Notes under the pieces: generated by a model
Databases searched by the model: none
The model's input: only the letters and a program-made list of their open reading frames with translations
Told to the model about the DNA's origin: nothing
Source of the DNA: Undibacterium pigrum
GTDB lineage: Bacteria > Pseudomonadota > Gammaproteobacteria > Burkholderiales > Burkholderiaceae_D
Length of the DNA: 64,000 bases
Direction: 5' to 3'
Assembly: GCF_003201815.1 (NCBI RefSeq)
Contig: NZ_QJKB01000014.1
Span: forward strand, 16,186-80,185
Position numbers and translations under genes: made by a program
In this document: piece by piece, positions 51,337 to 61,264 of the stretch
How the letters are laid out: each line of letters starts with the position of its first letter
How positions within the stretch are numbered: position 1 is the stretch's first letter

Positions 51337-52293
51337 TTGGTAGTGCCTCATCAAATAATAATTTCTCACGTGCAATTAAAGCTGCGTTTCCTGTCCTTCC
51401 CTGTTTTTTCCTTGCTCGTGTTGTGCCTGCTGGCCGCCTGCGCACGCAATGAATCCGTGCAAACGCTGGAGCAGCGTGATCTCATGCGACTGGTGTTCAA
51501 GGGCTGGGACGTGAGTGAAGAAAAATCCATCGTCAGGGCGCCACAGTTAAAGGCAGAATTGCCCGCCTCCGCCAAGCCGGTAGCTGTACTGGCCTTGCGC
51601 ATGCATGCCTTGCATGTGCAAAAACTTGATGCCGATACCGCAGTCTTGCTGGTCAAGGGTGAGCCGCTGGAATCCGGCCTGCCAAATCTGATCGCTGCTT
51701 ATTGGTTCAAACGCCGCGGTGAAGCCTGGTCACTGGTCAATCGCCAGGACGTGGTTGAATGGCTGGCCGCCAATGGCCGTATCAGCAAGACCAGCATGGT
51801 GGAATTATTTCCCGGAGATTTTGCCCTGGCGATAGAGCATAGTCATGTAGAAAAAAATGAAGTCAATGTCTGGCTGCGCCTGATGCGCATCGAGGCAGAC
51901 AAAATCAGTCCCCTGTTCGACAAGGACAAGGATGTAGACCTGGTCAGGCATTTTGAAAGCGGGCCAGAATGTGAGAAGCTGATGCATGCAGGTAAAGCCA
52001 GACATCTGCGTCTGCACTTGCGTGACAATGACCCGCCACCGCCCAATTGCTATGATTATCTGGCCAGATGGGAGCTCAATCCCGGCGCTACGCTGCCTGG
52101 CCCTTTGCTACTGGAATTTTCTGGCAAGACCATCAGCCATCGTGAAGTAAATCACAGTACAGACAGTGCAGGCGAGCGCATCACAGGATATGACATGCTC
52201 ATTACTCCACTCCAGGGCAAGATCAGGCTGGTGTTTGATCCTGCTACCGGCAAGTATGTGGTGCAGCAAGACAAGCCGCATAAGGGCAAATAA
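51337..52293 (+). CDS. lipoprotein of unknown function
   Basis: No ATG start exists; TTG 51337, GTG 51343 and GTG 51370 are the candidates and none has a clear ribosome site. All give a hydrophobic signal with lipobox LLAACARN, so the mature protein starts at the lipidated cysteine. About 280 residues follow with SRNRQDVVEWLAANGR-type helices and strands (YDYLARWELNPGATLPGPLLLEFSGK). No family is recognised. It follows the secreted TPR-like gene by about 70 bp. Confidence 0.6.
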   Translation: MVVPHQIIISHVQLKLRFLSFPVFSLLVLCLLAACARNESVQTLEQRDLMRLVFKGWDVSEEKSIVRAPQLKAELPASAKPVAVLALRMHALHVQKLDADTAVLLVKGEPLESGLPNLIAAYWFKRRGEAWSLVNRQDVVEWLAANGRISKTSMVELFPGDFALAIEHSHVEKNEVNVWLRLMRIEADKISPLFDKDKDVDLVRHFESGPECEKLMHAGKARHLRLHLRDNDPPPPNCYDYLARWELNPGATLPGPLLLEFSGKTISHREVNHSTDSAGERITGYDMLITPLQGKIRLVFDPATGKYVVQQDKPHKGK

Positions 52294-52304
52294 GCCGACC
52301 TGGT

Positions 52305-53816
52305 TCAGGGTTTGCCTGCAGCCACCCAGTTGATCAGTTCATCCAGCGCGGCCTTGGCCCTGACAGCTTCTTCATGATTGATCATGGCCACTACCACCCA
52401 CTGCTGGTCATTGATGTCCCTGACATAACCGGCAATGGCCACCACATCCTTGAGGGTGCCAGTCTTGATACGCGCCCGCAGCTCGGCCGGGCCGCCCTTG
52501 AGGCGACGGCGCATGGTGCCATCCATGGATGCAACCGGCAGACTGCTGGCAAATTCTGCATACCAGTTACTGCGCGCACCGGCTTGCAGCAAGCCAGCCA
52601 TTTGTTGCGGGCTGATACGCTCCAGGCGTGACAGGCCAGAACCATTTTCCAGTACCAGCCCGGCATCGTTGATACCCTGTTTCAATAACCATTGCCTGAT
52701 TCGTGCATCGGCTGCCTGCAAATTGCTCATGCCTTGCTTGTTGGCCGACTCCGCACCCAGGCTCAGGTAGAGCATGCGTGCCATGACATTGTCTGATTGC
52801 TTGTTGATGGTGCGCAGAATATCGGCCAGTGGTTCGGACACCCGCTCAGTCAATACCGTGGCAGAGGCAGGCACCTTGCCATCACGCACCTCACCCTGCC
52901 AGGTGCCTCCCATCTCCTGCCACAGCGCACGTACCAGATGCGCGATGTATTGATTGCGGTCCAGGATATTGATGTTATTGGTGATCTTGCAGCGCTTGGG
53001 AAAACCGCCGTTGAGGGTAATCTCCAGTCCGCCACGAGTGGTCTGGCGTGCTGGTTTTTTACCGGCCGTCGCATTTGGCGTGTCCGTTTCAGGATCATCA
53101 ACGGCATTGCGGGTAATTTCAACCACAGGCGGCAGCCATTCTGTTTCCCAGGCCGAGCAGGGCAGCTCATTGAAATGCAGGTGATTGGTGATCCTGACCT
53201 TATCCAGCGGCGTGTTCAGGCGGGCTTCTATTTTATCGGCCGTCGATTCCAGCGAGATGCTGCTGAGGTTGCTATTCACCAGCAAGGCATCTGGTATCAC
53301 GTTGTAATAAGCATCCGGATATTCATCGAATTGCGGCGCACCTATATCGGGCCGCTCAGGCTGGAAATAACTGCGGTCCAGAACGAGGTCGCCACGCAGG
53401 CGGCGCAAGCCCTGGTTACGCAAATTGCGCAGCATCGCAGTCAGTTTTTCTATCGTCAGATTGGGGTCACCACCACCTCGTAAGTACAGGGTGCCAGTCA
53501 GGCTGTCATTGTTTTTCTTTGCTGCCTTATCTGCCAGGATTTGCGTCTTCCAGCGAAAATTGGGCCCCAGTTCTTCCAGCCCCACCAGGGTCGTCACCAG
53601 CTTCATGGCAGAGGCTGGGTTCATGGGCCTGTCTGCTGCCTGCATCAGTACTGCCGGGCCGCCATTGGCTGGCATGACAATGGCACTCAAAGCCTGGACA
53701 GGCACATTGGTCTTGCTGAAGGCTGCCTCAACTGCCGGGGGCAGGCTGGCTTGCGCAAAAACAAAGGCAGGGAACAAAGGCAAGACAAAAAGCAGGCTGG
53801 CAGGGATGAGACGCAT
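52305..53816 (-). CDS. dacB: D-alanyl-D-alanine carboxypeptidase/endopeptidase DacB (PBP4)
   Basis: The start is ATG 53816, giving a signal peptide ending FVFAQ; the frame to 53957 adds a long unlikely leader. This is a 503-residue S13-family penicillin-binding protein. The active-site motifs are SxxK in NPASAMKLV (about residue 70), SxN in NKQSDNVMARM (about 335) and KTG in ARIKTGTLKD (about 450). The family insert between the first two motifs is present. It trims or cleaves peptidoglycan peptides in the periplasm. Convergent with the lipoprotein gene. Confidence 0.92.
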   Translation of the reverse strand: MRLIPASLLFVLPLFPAFVFAQASLPPAVEAAFSKTNVPVQALSAIVMPANGGPAVLMQAADRPMNPASAMKLVTTLVGLEELGPNFRWKTQILADKAAKKNNDSLTGTLYLRGGGDPNLTIEKLTAMLRNLRNQGLRRLRGDLVLDRSYFQPERPDIGAPQFDEYPDAYYNVIPDALLVNSNLSSISLESTADKIEARLNTPLDKVRITNHLHFNELPCSAWETEWLPPVVEITRNAVDDPETDTPNATAGKKPARQTTRGGLEITLNGGFPKRCKITNNINILDRNQYIAHLVRALWQEMGGTWQGEVRDGKVPASATVLTERVSEPLADILRTINKQSDNVMARMLYLSLGAESANKQGMSNLQAADARIRQWLLKQGINDAGLVLENGSGLSRLERISPQQMAGLLQAGARSNWYAEFASSLPVASMDGTMRRRLKGGPAELRARIKTGTLKDVVAIAGYVRDINDQQWVVVAMINHEEAVRAKAALDELINWVAAGKP

Positions 53817-54156
53817 AATGAGCAGGTAATATGAAGCTGGCAATGACATTAGGCCGTATTGTAGAGCAGGCAAGATAAGGAAACAGGAAAGCGTTCTTTT
53901 TACGCAATGAAAATTTGTTTGTACCTTATATATTTTGCTTATTTTCTCATCCTGCACTTTTTATCTTCAGGCTTTGACCTACACTGCAAATGGTAAAAAT
54001 TGCCTGCTAAAGTTAATTGAAACTCAAGAAACCAGCTTGATGGGCTTAAATATTGCTGAACTAACATGCAATTTATGCCCGGTCACAGCAGCAAATATGA
54101 CATAAGCCCTTGATTTCCTTTATAATTTCGCCCTTTCCCTGTCACCGGCCATCACC

Positions 54157-56130
54157 ATGAGCTTGCTTGTCAACCAGACCGAACTGTTATCGCCCGCCAA
54201 AACTGTAGAGATAGGCCGTGAAGCGATCTTGCATGGTGCTGATGCCGTGTATATCGGTGGCCCTTCGTTCGGTGCGCGTCACAATGCCAGCAATGAGATC
54301 AGCGAGATCGCCAGCCTGGTGGAATTTGCTCACCGCTATCATGCGCGCATCTTCGTGACCATGAACACCATCCTGCACGATTCAGAACTGGAACCGGCAA
54401 GGAAACAGATACGGCAGTTGTATGATGCAGGCGTTGATGCCCTCATCGTGCAAGACATGGGCATACTTGAACTTGATATCCCGCCTATCCAGCTGCATGC
54501 CAGCACACAGTGCGATATCCGCGGTGTGGAAAAAGCCAAGTTCCTGGGCGATGTCGGTTTCTCGCAATTGGTACTGGCACGTGAACTGACGATTAAACAA
54601 ATACAGGCCATCAAGGCGCAGGTTGCCACGCCACTTGAATACTTTGTCCATGGCGCATTGTGCGTAGCTTTCTCTGGCCAGTGCTATATCTCGCATGCCG
54701 ACAATGGCCGCAGCGCCAACCGTGGCGATTGCTCACAAGCCTGCCGCCTGCCTTATACCCTCAGCGATGGCGAGGGCAGGGTAGTCGCCTATGAAAAGCA
54801 TTTACTGTCGATGAAAGACAATGACCAGAGCCGCAACCTCGAAGCACTGCTCGACGCAGGTGTACAGTCTTTGAAGATAGAAGGCCGCTACAAGGACATG
54901 GGCTATGTCAAAAATATCACCGCCCATTACCGTTTGCTGCTGGATGAGATTTTAGAGCGCAGGCCAGAATTCACGCGCGCGTCCAGTGGCCATAGCCAGG
55001 TGTCATTCAGCCCCAATGTGGACAAGAACTTCCACCGTGGCCACACCGATTATTTCGCCAATGGCCGCCTGGATGATATAGGCGCATTCGACTCGCCAAA
55101 ATATGTGGGCCTGCACCTGGGTTACGTCACCCGCCTGGCCGCCAACTTCTTTGAGATCGAAGCCAACGAACCCATGTCCAATGGCGATGGCCTTAACTAC
55201 ATGGTCAAGCGCGAAGTCGCAGGCATACAGGCCAACACGGTAGAGCGCGTAGGTGCATCAGAAAACGGTGAAATCTGGCGCGTCTTCCCCAATGAAAAAA
55301 TGGCCGAACTGGTCAGCCTCAAAGTCGGCACCCTGATCAACCGCAACCGCGACCATCGCTGGGAGCATGCGCTGACCAAAAAATCCGCCGAGCGCCGCAT
55401 CCCCGTCTATCTGACCTTGACAGAGCAGGCCGGTGGCTTGAGCCTGAAGATCACCGACGAAGATGGTGTGACTTCTGAAGTCAGCACGAAGTTGGCACTG
55501 GAACCCGCGCAAAACCGCGACAAGGCAGAAGCAGGCTTGCGCGATAACCTCGCCAAGCTAGGTAACACCATGTTTGAAGCTGCCCAGGTCAATCTCGATT
55601 TGCAGCAGCCATGGTTCGTGCCATCTTCTGTCATCAATGCCCTGCGCCGTGATGCTGTCACTGCGCACGAAGCAGCCCGTCTGTCAGCATGGCAGCGCCC
55701 TGAGCGCACGCCAGCAGTCGAACCACCAGTCGCGTATCCAGAAACAACCCTGAGCTATCTCGCCAACGTGTACAACCACAAGGCCCGCAGCTTCTACGAA
55801 AAACATGCAGTGCAACTGATCGCCGCCGCCTACGAGTCTCATGAAGAGCCAGGCGAAGTATCGCTGATGATCACCAAGCACTGCCTGCGCTTCTCCTTCA
55901 ACCTCTGCCCCAAACAGGCTAAGGGCGTGCAAGGCGTACAAGGCCAGGTCAAGGCCGAACCCATGACCCTGGTCACGGGCGAAGAAAAATACACGCTGAA
56001 GTTTGACTGCAAGCCATGTGAAATGCACATCATCGGTGCAATGAAAAAACACATCCTGCAGGCACCACCGCCATCATCGGTGCAATACAGTACAGTGACC
56101 TTTCATAAGAACAGGCCGCAGACGGTTTGA
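54157..56130 (+). CDS. rlhA: RlhA-type 23S rRNA C2501 hydroxylation protein (U32 peptidase family)
   Basis: This is a 657-residue protein, close to E. coli RlhA/YdcP (about 653). The N-terminal U32 barrel begins LLSPAKTVEIGREAILHGADAVYIGG. The Fe-S/cysteine region reads FVHGALCVAFSGQCYIS...NRGDCSQACRLPY (about residues 167-200). SLKIEGRYKDMGYV is the conserved follow-on motif. Further cysteines near the end (FDCKPCEMH) fit the long RlhA form rather than the short TrhP/YegQ type. RlhA makes 5-hydroxycytidine in 23S rRNA, using prephenate-dependent chemistry. A clear terminator follows. Confidence 0.9.
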   Translation: MSLLVNQTELLSPAKTVEIGREAILHGADAVYIGGPSFGARHNASNEISEIASLVEFAHRYHARIFVTMNTILHDSELEPARKQIRQLYDAGVDALIVQDMGILELDIPPIQLHASTQCDIRGVEKAKFLGDVGFSQLVLARELTIKQIQAIKAQVATPLEYFVHGALCVAFSGQCYISHADNGRSANRGDCSQACRLPYTLSDGEGRVVAYEKHLLSMKDNDQSRNLEALLDAGVQSLKIEGRYKDMGYVKNITAHYRLLLDEILERRPEFTRASSGHSQVSFSPNVDKNFHRGHTDYFANGRLDDIGAFDSPKYVGLHLGYVTRLAANFFEIEANEPMSNGDGLNYMVKREVAGIQANTVERVGASENGEIWRVFPNEKMAELVSLKVGTLINRNRDHRWEHALTKKSAERRIPVYLTLTEQAGGLSLKITDEDGVTSEVSTKLALEPAQNRDKAEAGLRDNLAKLGNTMFEAAQVNLDLQQPWFVPSSVINALRRDAVTAHEAARLSAWQRPERTPAVEPPVAYPETTLSYLANVYNHKARSFYEKHAVQLIAAAYESHEEPGEVSLMITKHCLRFSFNLCPKQAKGVQGVQGQVKAEPMTLVTGEEKYTLKFDCKPCEMHIIGAMKKHILQAPPPSSVQYSTVTFHKNRPQTV

Positions 56131-56151
56131 TGATCTAGTGGATGGAAATGA

Positions 56152-56186
56152 AGGCCCAAAAGTGGAAATGCTTTTGGGCTTTTTCT
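56152..56186 (+). terminator. intrinsic terminator after rlhA
   Basis: GCCCAAAAG (56154-56162), an 8-base loop and CTTTTGGGC (56171-56179) form a perfect 9-bp stem, followed by a T-rich run. It lies 23 bp after the rlhA stop. Confidence 0.9.
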
Positions 56187-56237
56187 TTAAATACTAAATT
56201 TATGCCTACCAGCCTGGATGTAGAAAAATTCCGCACT

Positions 56238-56320
56238 TTGTAGGAGCGGCTTCAGCCGCGAATAACTTGAGCTTGAGACCACCTGACAAAAAATATTCGC
56301 GGCTAAAGCCGCTCCTACAA
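56238..56320. repeat. REP/BIME-like inverted repeat
   Basis: TTGTAGGAGCGGCTTCAGCC and the matching inverted arm GGCTAAAGCCGCTCCTACAA enclose a short spacer; each arm also folds on itself (GGCTTCAGCC). This is the typical palindromic repeat common between genes of Pseudomonas and related proteobacteria. It sits between rlhA and a convergent gene. Confidence 0.8.
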
Positions 56321-56336
56321 AATTAAAAGCTTCGAA

Positions 56337-57026
56337 TTAATTCCCTTTAGATTTCTTCGGCGCAAATTTGTAACTATTATCAAACCCGTACAAATTATCC
56401 CTGTACATTCCTTCCATCTTTTTCACCAGATGTGTTTGCACAGCCACTGGCAGTGAGAAAAAATTCTCTGTCGCCGTTGTCGAACGTTCGCCATCCAGAT
56501 CACCTGTGATGGCACGTATGACGACTTTCTCGCCCTTGTAAAACAGAATGATCTTGATGCGTCCTGAAAAAGCATCGCGATTGATCTTGCCAGCATCACT
56601 TGCATTATAAAAGCGATAGACCAGGATGGGGTCCATGCTGCCATCCTTGTCTATGTCAGTGATCTCTGTCAGTTTGCTCCAGAATTCCAGGCCTGCCTCT
56701 GCCTTGCTTGCCTGGTCACGTATGCTGATAGGCGTACTCAGGGATTTGTCGTTTTCTATCTTGAAAAGATGGGCTTCTATTGCGCTGGATAATTTTTCAG
56801 ATGCGTATGCCTTGTCCTGTTTTTCAGTCAGGTAAAGTGCATAATTTCCGCTTTGGTCGCGATAGCAAAAATGTTTGAATACGGGAAGCAATACCTTCGA
56901 TTTTTTCAGGGTATCTGCGTTGAGCAGGAATGCATCATCTGCACAAATCGTTTGGTCAATCTGGTTTTGAGCCATGGTCAGCATGGGCGTGCAAATGAGC
57001 GGCAGCAATAAGTAAGGGAATTTCAT
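56337..57026 (-). CDS. secreted protein with a calcium-loop-like motif
   Basis: This is a 229-residue protein with signal peptide (YLLLPLICTPMLTMAQ). The mature part contains TDIDKDGSMDPILVYRFY (residues about 128-146), like the DxDxDG loop of EF-hand or FG-GAP repeat proteins, and two cysteines (TICADD, HFCYRD) that may pair. It probably folds as a small periplasmic beta protein that binds calcium. I do not recognise a named family. Convergent with rlhA, with the REP-like repeat between. Confidence 0.6.
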   Translation of the reverse strand: MKFPYLLLPLICTPMLTMAQNQIDQTICADDAFLLNADTLKKSKVLLPVFKHFCYRDQSGNYALYLTEKQDKAYASEKLSSAIEAHLFKIENDKSLSTPISIRDQASKAEAGLEFWSKLTEITDIDKDGSMDPILVYRFYNASDAGKINRDAFSGRIKIILFYKGEKVVIRAITGDLDGERSTTATENFFSLPVAVQTHLVKKMEGMYRDNLYGFDNSYKFAPKKSKGN

Positions 57027-57247
57027 GGGGCCGTTTATCTTTTTTGTGTGGTTTTCATGTGGTTACATAGGGTAACAAAAAAACAGCATTAGCAGTGCTA
57101 GCATAGCGGCTATCGTGATTTCATGAAAAGTACATTTTCTTATGTCATGCTTGGGCGATAATGATGTCGTCTTATGCCCGAAAAAATGCAGCTATTTATT
57201 TTCCTTACTCTCAAAGTACAGCCCACATGCTGAAAGAAGCCCCGACC

Positions 57248-59065
57248 ATGGAACACCGTTTCCAGATCAATCTTTCTGGTTTGATCGACCTGCTATCCAA
57301 TCACCTGTATACACGCCCCGATGTATTCGTGCGTGAGCTTTTGCAAAACGCCAGTGATGCCATGCAGGCCCGCACACGTCTGGCGAAAGAATTTTCTGGC
57401 AGCATAGAATTGCATGTTGATGATGACATGCACGCTGTGAAATTTGTCGACAACGGTATAGGCCTGACTGAAGATGAGATGCATCGCTTCCTGGCGGTGA
57501 TCGGTGAGTCATCCAAGCGTGGTGTATGGGTGGGGCAGGCGCAAGATTATATAGGCCAGTTTGGCATAGGCTTGCTGGCCTGCTTTATCGTTGCAGATGA
57601 AATTGAACTGGTCAGCCGCTCGGCCACCAGCCCGGATGCACCGGCATTGCGCTGGCGCGGGCGGCCAGATGGCACTTATGATATTGCCGTGCTGGATGAG
57701 GAGTTGCCGCCAGGAACCTCGGTCAGACTGGTAGCCAAGCCAGAGTCGCGTGCCTTGTTTACTGCAGACAAAGTGTTTGCAGCGGCCCGTTATTATGGTG
57801 GCGTATTGCCCTGGCCGATACAGGTCACGCACAAGGACAACTCAAAGGAAGTGAATGACAGTGAACGCACGCATAGCTTCCCATGGGATGCGTCGCACCT
57901 GCCAGTATCAGCGCGCAAGACTTTCCTGATGGAGTTTGGCCGCCGCAGCATGAATACAGCATTCTTTGATGCTATCCCGCTGGTATCAGAAACCGGCGGT
58001 GTGAACGGTGTAGCCTATGTGCTGGAACGCACACCCGCACATAACAGCAAAAGCAAGCACCGGGTTTATCTCAAGCGCATGCTCTTGTCTGACAGTGTAG
58101 AAAACCTGTTGCCGCCCTGGGCATTCTTTGTACAGTGCGTCGTCAATTGCAGCGAGTTGCGCCCGACTGCGGCGCGCAATGCTTTTCACCAGGATGAAAA
58201 ACTGCAAAAGACCCAGGAAGAACTGGGGGCCTGCCTGCGCAATTATCTGGTTGACCTGGCCAAACGTGACCCGGCACAATTGCAAAAACTCATGGCCTAC
58301 CATCACATGACACTGAAAGCCCTGGCGCTGGAAGATGATGAATTTTTCAAATTGTTTGCTCCCTGGTTTCCTATAGAAACCAATTACGGGCATAGCACCC
58401 TGCAAGTTTATCTGGAACGCAACCAGCGCATATTGTGTACTGCTGGCGTCGACGCCTTCCGGCAAATCGCCCAGATCGCTGCAGGGCAGGGTATTGATGT
58501 CATCAATGCTGGTTATGTATATGATGCCGATCTGATGACAAAATATGGTGAACTGTTTCCACTAACGCCTGTGCGCTTTGTCGAGCCTTCTGACATAGGC
58601 CATCAACTGCAAAACCTGAGTGATGAGCAGGAAGCGCGACACCAGAACTTCATGCAACTGGCGCAAAGCGCGCTGGATGGCTTCGCCTGCACCGCCAAGC
58701 TCAAAGTATTTGAGCCTGGTGATCTGCCTACCTTGTTTGTCTCCAATCGCGATGCCAATATCAGCCGGCAAATGACCGTCAGTACCGAGCATGTGGACGA
58801 TTTGTGGAAAGACATCGTGACCCAGGTCCAGCAGGTAGAAAACAGCGAAATTTATTTTAACTATGGTAACGCCCTGGTGCGTCGCCTGATACAACACCCC
58901 GACGCCTCACTGGTACAGCGCATCGTCCAAATCCTGTATGTGCAGGCTTTGTTGATGGGACATTACCCGCTCAGCAGTCGAGAGCTGAGCCTGATGAGCG
59001 ATGGCTTGTCCGGCTTGCTGGAATGGAGTTTGATGGGAACTGGAGAAAAACCGACATGGCACTAG
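57248..59065 (+). CDS. divergent HSP90-family chaperone
   Basis: The start is ATG 57248 (MEHRFQINLSGLIDLLSNHL), with GAAAGAAG about 9 bp upstream. This is a 605-residue protein. The GHKL ATP site has FVRELLQNASDAMQAR (about 29-44), VKFVDNGIGLTEDEM (about 64) and IGQFGIGLLACFIV (about 101). The middle domain keeps a SELRPTAARNAF segment in place of the HtpG catalytic-arginine loop, and the C-terminal part is poorly conserved. It belongs to the HSP90 family but is not the housekeeping HtpG. It overlaps the next gene, a TPR-like protein, by 10 bases, so the two are coupled. Confidence 0.82.
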   Translation: MEHRFQINLSGLIDLLSNHLYTRPDVFVRELLQNASDAMQARTRLAKEFSGSIELHVDDDMHAVKFVDNGIGLTEDEMHRFLAVIGESSKRGVWVGQAQDYIGQFGIGLLACFIVADEIELVSRSATSPDAPALRWRGRPDGTYDIAVLDEELPPGTSVRLVAKPESRALFTADKVFAAARYYGGVLPWPIQVTHKDNSKEVNDSERTHSFPWDASHLPVSARKTFLMEFGRRSMNTAFFDAIPLVSETGGVNGVAYVLERTPAHNSKSKHRVYLKRMLLSDSVENLLPPWAFFVQCVVNCSELRPTAARNAFHQDEKLQKTQEELGACLRNYLVDLAKRDPAQLQKLMAYHHMTLKALALEDDEFFKLFAPWFPIETNYGHSTLQVYLERNQRILCTAGVDAFRQIAQIAAGQGIDVINAGYVYDADLMTKYGELFPLTPVRFVEPSDIGHQLQNLSDEQEARHQNFMQLAQSALDGFACTAKLKVFEPGDLPTLFVSNRDANISRQMTVSTEHVDDLWKDIVTQVQQVENSEIYFNYGNALVRRLIQHPDASLVQRIVQILYVQALLMGHYPLSSRELSLMSDGLSGLLEWSLMGTGEKPTWH

Positions 59066-60198
59066 AAAATACTACCGAGGCTGCACTCGCCCGTTCCCTG
59101 ATTGCACAATCCGAGGAATTTGACCATGGTTCCTCAGAAAAAGCAGACCTGCTGGATCGCGCGGTGATTGCAGCCGACCGTTCTGGTTCTGTTGCCGTGC
59201 AATTCGAAGCGCGCAATGAACGCTTGACTGAGGCCGTCTTTAGTGGCGAAGACGAGCTTGCGCTGGCCTTGTTCGCCTGGTGCCAGCATATTACCGATAC
59301 CCGGCCAGATATCATCAACCAGACTTCCATACTCTGGCCCAGCAAATGGATACTGCCGATGCTGCCAGAATTTTCACGCATCAGCCAGAAGCAGATAGAT
59401 GCCATTGGTGCGGATATGGCTAAACGGTTTGAAGCACAGAATCTCAGCCGTCGCCCGGTGCATGCCAAGCGGTCTGAAGTGTATGCAGTACAGGGTAAGA
59501 TGCAGCAAGCCAGGGAGTTTTGGGACAAGGCAGTTGCAGAACCACGTGACAGATATGCTGATTGCGCTGCCTGCGAACATAGTTATTCTATCCGCCTGCT
59601 TGCACAAGAAGGCCGCTATGAAGAAATGATCGCCGCTGCCCAGCCCATACTTGATGGTGAAATGTTTTGCAGTCAGGTGCCGCATATTGATTTGCCGCAG
59701 ATCATGCTCGCCCAGTATGCTTTAGGGCGCAAGGATGAAGCCCGCGATTTGTATAAACGCAGCTATCGCCTGGTACGTTCAAATATGGACTATACCCAGC
59801 TGGTTGCCTTGCTCATCGAATTCAAGGTGGCAGAAAACGAATTGAAAGACGCGGCCGTGGTCGCTGTGCGTCATTTACCTTGGCTGGTCCAGATCAAACC
59901 TGACAAATTGAAGATGCACTATATGCGAGCCCTGCATTGCCTGTTGCTGGCAATTGCCGACAACGCCAAAGTTAAATCCTTGCAGGTAACAGAATGGCTC
60001 ATTTCCCTGCTGGATGCGCTCGAAGGTGTATTCGAGGCCGCGCCGCAAAACGCTGATCCTGCGCTCAGGGTGACGCTGCTCACCAGTCAGATAAGAAAAG
60101 CTGGCATGACAATCACAGCCAGTCTGGATGCCCGTAATGCCAATGATTATTTCAGCAGGCAATGGCACGCCCCCGCATTTACTTATGTAAAACCATAA
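59056..60198 (+). CDS. TPR-like helical-repeat partner of HSP90-family protein
   Basis: The start is ATG 59056, inside the end of the HSP90-family gene, with GGAG 10 bp upstream. This is a 380-residue, wholly helical protein without signal or membrane segment. Pairs of helices repeat (HAKRSEVYAVQGKMQQAREFWDKAVAEPRD; YSIRLLAQEGRYEEMIAAAQPILDG; IMLAQYALGRKDEARDLYKRSYRL), which is TPR-like. A CAACEH cluster lies near residue 172. The overlap implies fixed stoichiometry with the chaperone. It could be a co-chaperone or client adaptor; in eukaryotes TPR proteins dock on HSP90. Confidence 0.75.
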   Translation: MALENTTEAALARSLIAQSEEFDHGSSEKADLLDRAVIAADRSGSVAVQFEARNERLTEAVFSGEDELALALFAWCQHITDTRPDIINQTSILWPSKWILPMLPEFSRISQKQIDAIGADMAKRFEAQNLSRRPVHAKRSEVYAVQGKMQQAREFWDKAVAEPRDRYADCAACEHSYSIRLLAQEGRYEEMIAAAQPILDGEMFCSQVPHIDLPQIMLAQYALGRKDEARDLYKRSYRLVRSNMDYTQLVALLIEFKVAENELKDAAVVAVRHLPWLVQIKPDKLKMHYMRALHCLLLAIADNAKVKSLQVTEWLISLLDALEGVFEAAPQNADPALRVTLLTSQIRKAGMTITASLDARNANDYFSRQWHAPAFTYVKP

Positions 60199-60386
60199 AC
60201 AAGCGTTGACGAAGAGGGCAGTCGGGGCTGGCTTTGTTTATGCCCCTTTCAAGCTTAAAGCCTGCTGTCACACATCACTGGAGTAAAGCCCGGCTCTGGT
60301 CATCACATCCATGATGATGGAGCGGGATATCGCCATGCTCGCGCAAGATGCGTCAAATTAAAAAGAATAACAAGAAAGTGTTGAGG

Positions 60387-60827
60387 ATGGAAATAACGGG
60401 AACAGACTATACCTATTTTGCCAATATCGATCCAGTAGAGATAGAGCTGGCATTCGTAAGAAAAATCAAGAAATTCTGGCCGCAACCTGTCATCGAAGTA
60501 TGCGAACGTGACGATGACGGCGTAGAAATTTTTTTCGCCAAAGATGCAGAGATGGATTTCGGGTTTGCTACATCTGGTTATTCATTGAATGAGGACGGAG
60601 AGGGATGTTTTATGTTTTATTGCAGGAAATTCCCGCTCTTGCAATGTGAAGCATTGCTAGGAAATGTTGCTGCACCCGATGAAATCAAAGACATAGACAA
60701 TTATTCTTCAACGCTGGTTTTAAATAATATTTGGGAGTACACACTGGTATTGCCGGGTTTAAGAGAAAAATCTGATTTTTCCATGCGCATACATCAGTCT
60801 TTTGTGGGCTTGCTGGCACCTGCATAG
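60387..60827 (+). CDS. protein of unknown function, 146 residues
   Basis: The start is ATG 60387, with AAGAAAG about 9 bp upstream; ATG 60348 is an alternative. It is acidic with alternating strands and helices (MEITGTDYTYFANIDPVEIE; EVCERDDDGVEIFFAKDAEMDFGF). There is no signal peptide. Small single-domain acidic proteins of this kind include immunity proteins, but no toxin gene is adjacent and I do not assign it. Confidence 0.5.
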   Translation: MEITGTDYTYFANIDPVEIELAFVRKIKKFWPQPVIEVCERDDDGVEIFFAKDAEMDFGFATSGYSLNEDGEGCFMFYCRKFPLLQCEALLGNVAAPDEIKDIDNYSSTLVLNNIWEYTLVLPGLREKSDFSMRIHQSFVGLLAPA

Positions 60828-60941
60828 CTCAGGTGGCAAAGGCGCATGACAATTGTCATATGATATTGCTGACACACGCTACTTATGCAGGGCGACAATT
60901 ATTCGTACACTTCAGTCTCGATCAAATTCTGAAAGACAGTC

Positions 60942-61157
60942 ATGCATGAAATTTTCTTTAGCCCCTATGTCGTCCCTTTGGGTGCATTCTGTGTTGCTAT
61001 CGTCTACAAGCTTTGTCATGTATGGAGTGCAGCACAAAAGCAGGAAGCCGACATGCAGCAGCGCACTCTTGAGCATCAGGAGAAAATGAAATCCATGGAA
61101 CTGGAAATTGCGCGAGTCAATGCAGGGGGCACAGTGCCTGGCAAGTATCCGGCTTGA
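60942..61157 (+). CDS. small membrane protein with coiled coil
   Basis: This is a 71-residue protein from ATG 60942. One membrane span (YVVPLGAFCVAIVYKLCHVW, residues about 9-28) is followed by a charged helix (QKQEADMQQRTLEHQEKMKSMELEIARV) with coiled-coil character and a short Gly/Pro tail. The layout recalls PspB-like anchors, though the family is not established. A GAAAGA lies upstream. Confidence 0.55.
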   Translation: MHEIFFSPYVVPLGAFCVAIVYKLCHVWSAAQKQEADMQQRTLEHQEKMKSMELEIARVNAGGTVPGKYPA

Positions 61158-61264
61158 GCAGGAGCTAAGCTGCAGGAGCTAAGCTGGCAGGTGTGAAACT
61201 GCACCTGCATCATGTTATAGTCCCGCCACTCAGTAGCGTCTCAATAACATCTCTGCAGCATTCA

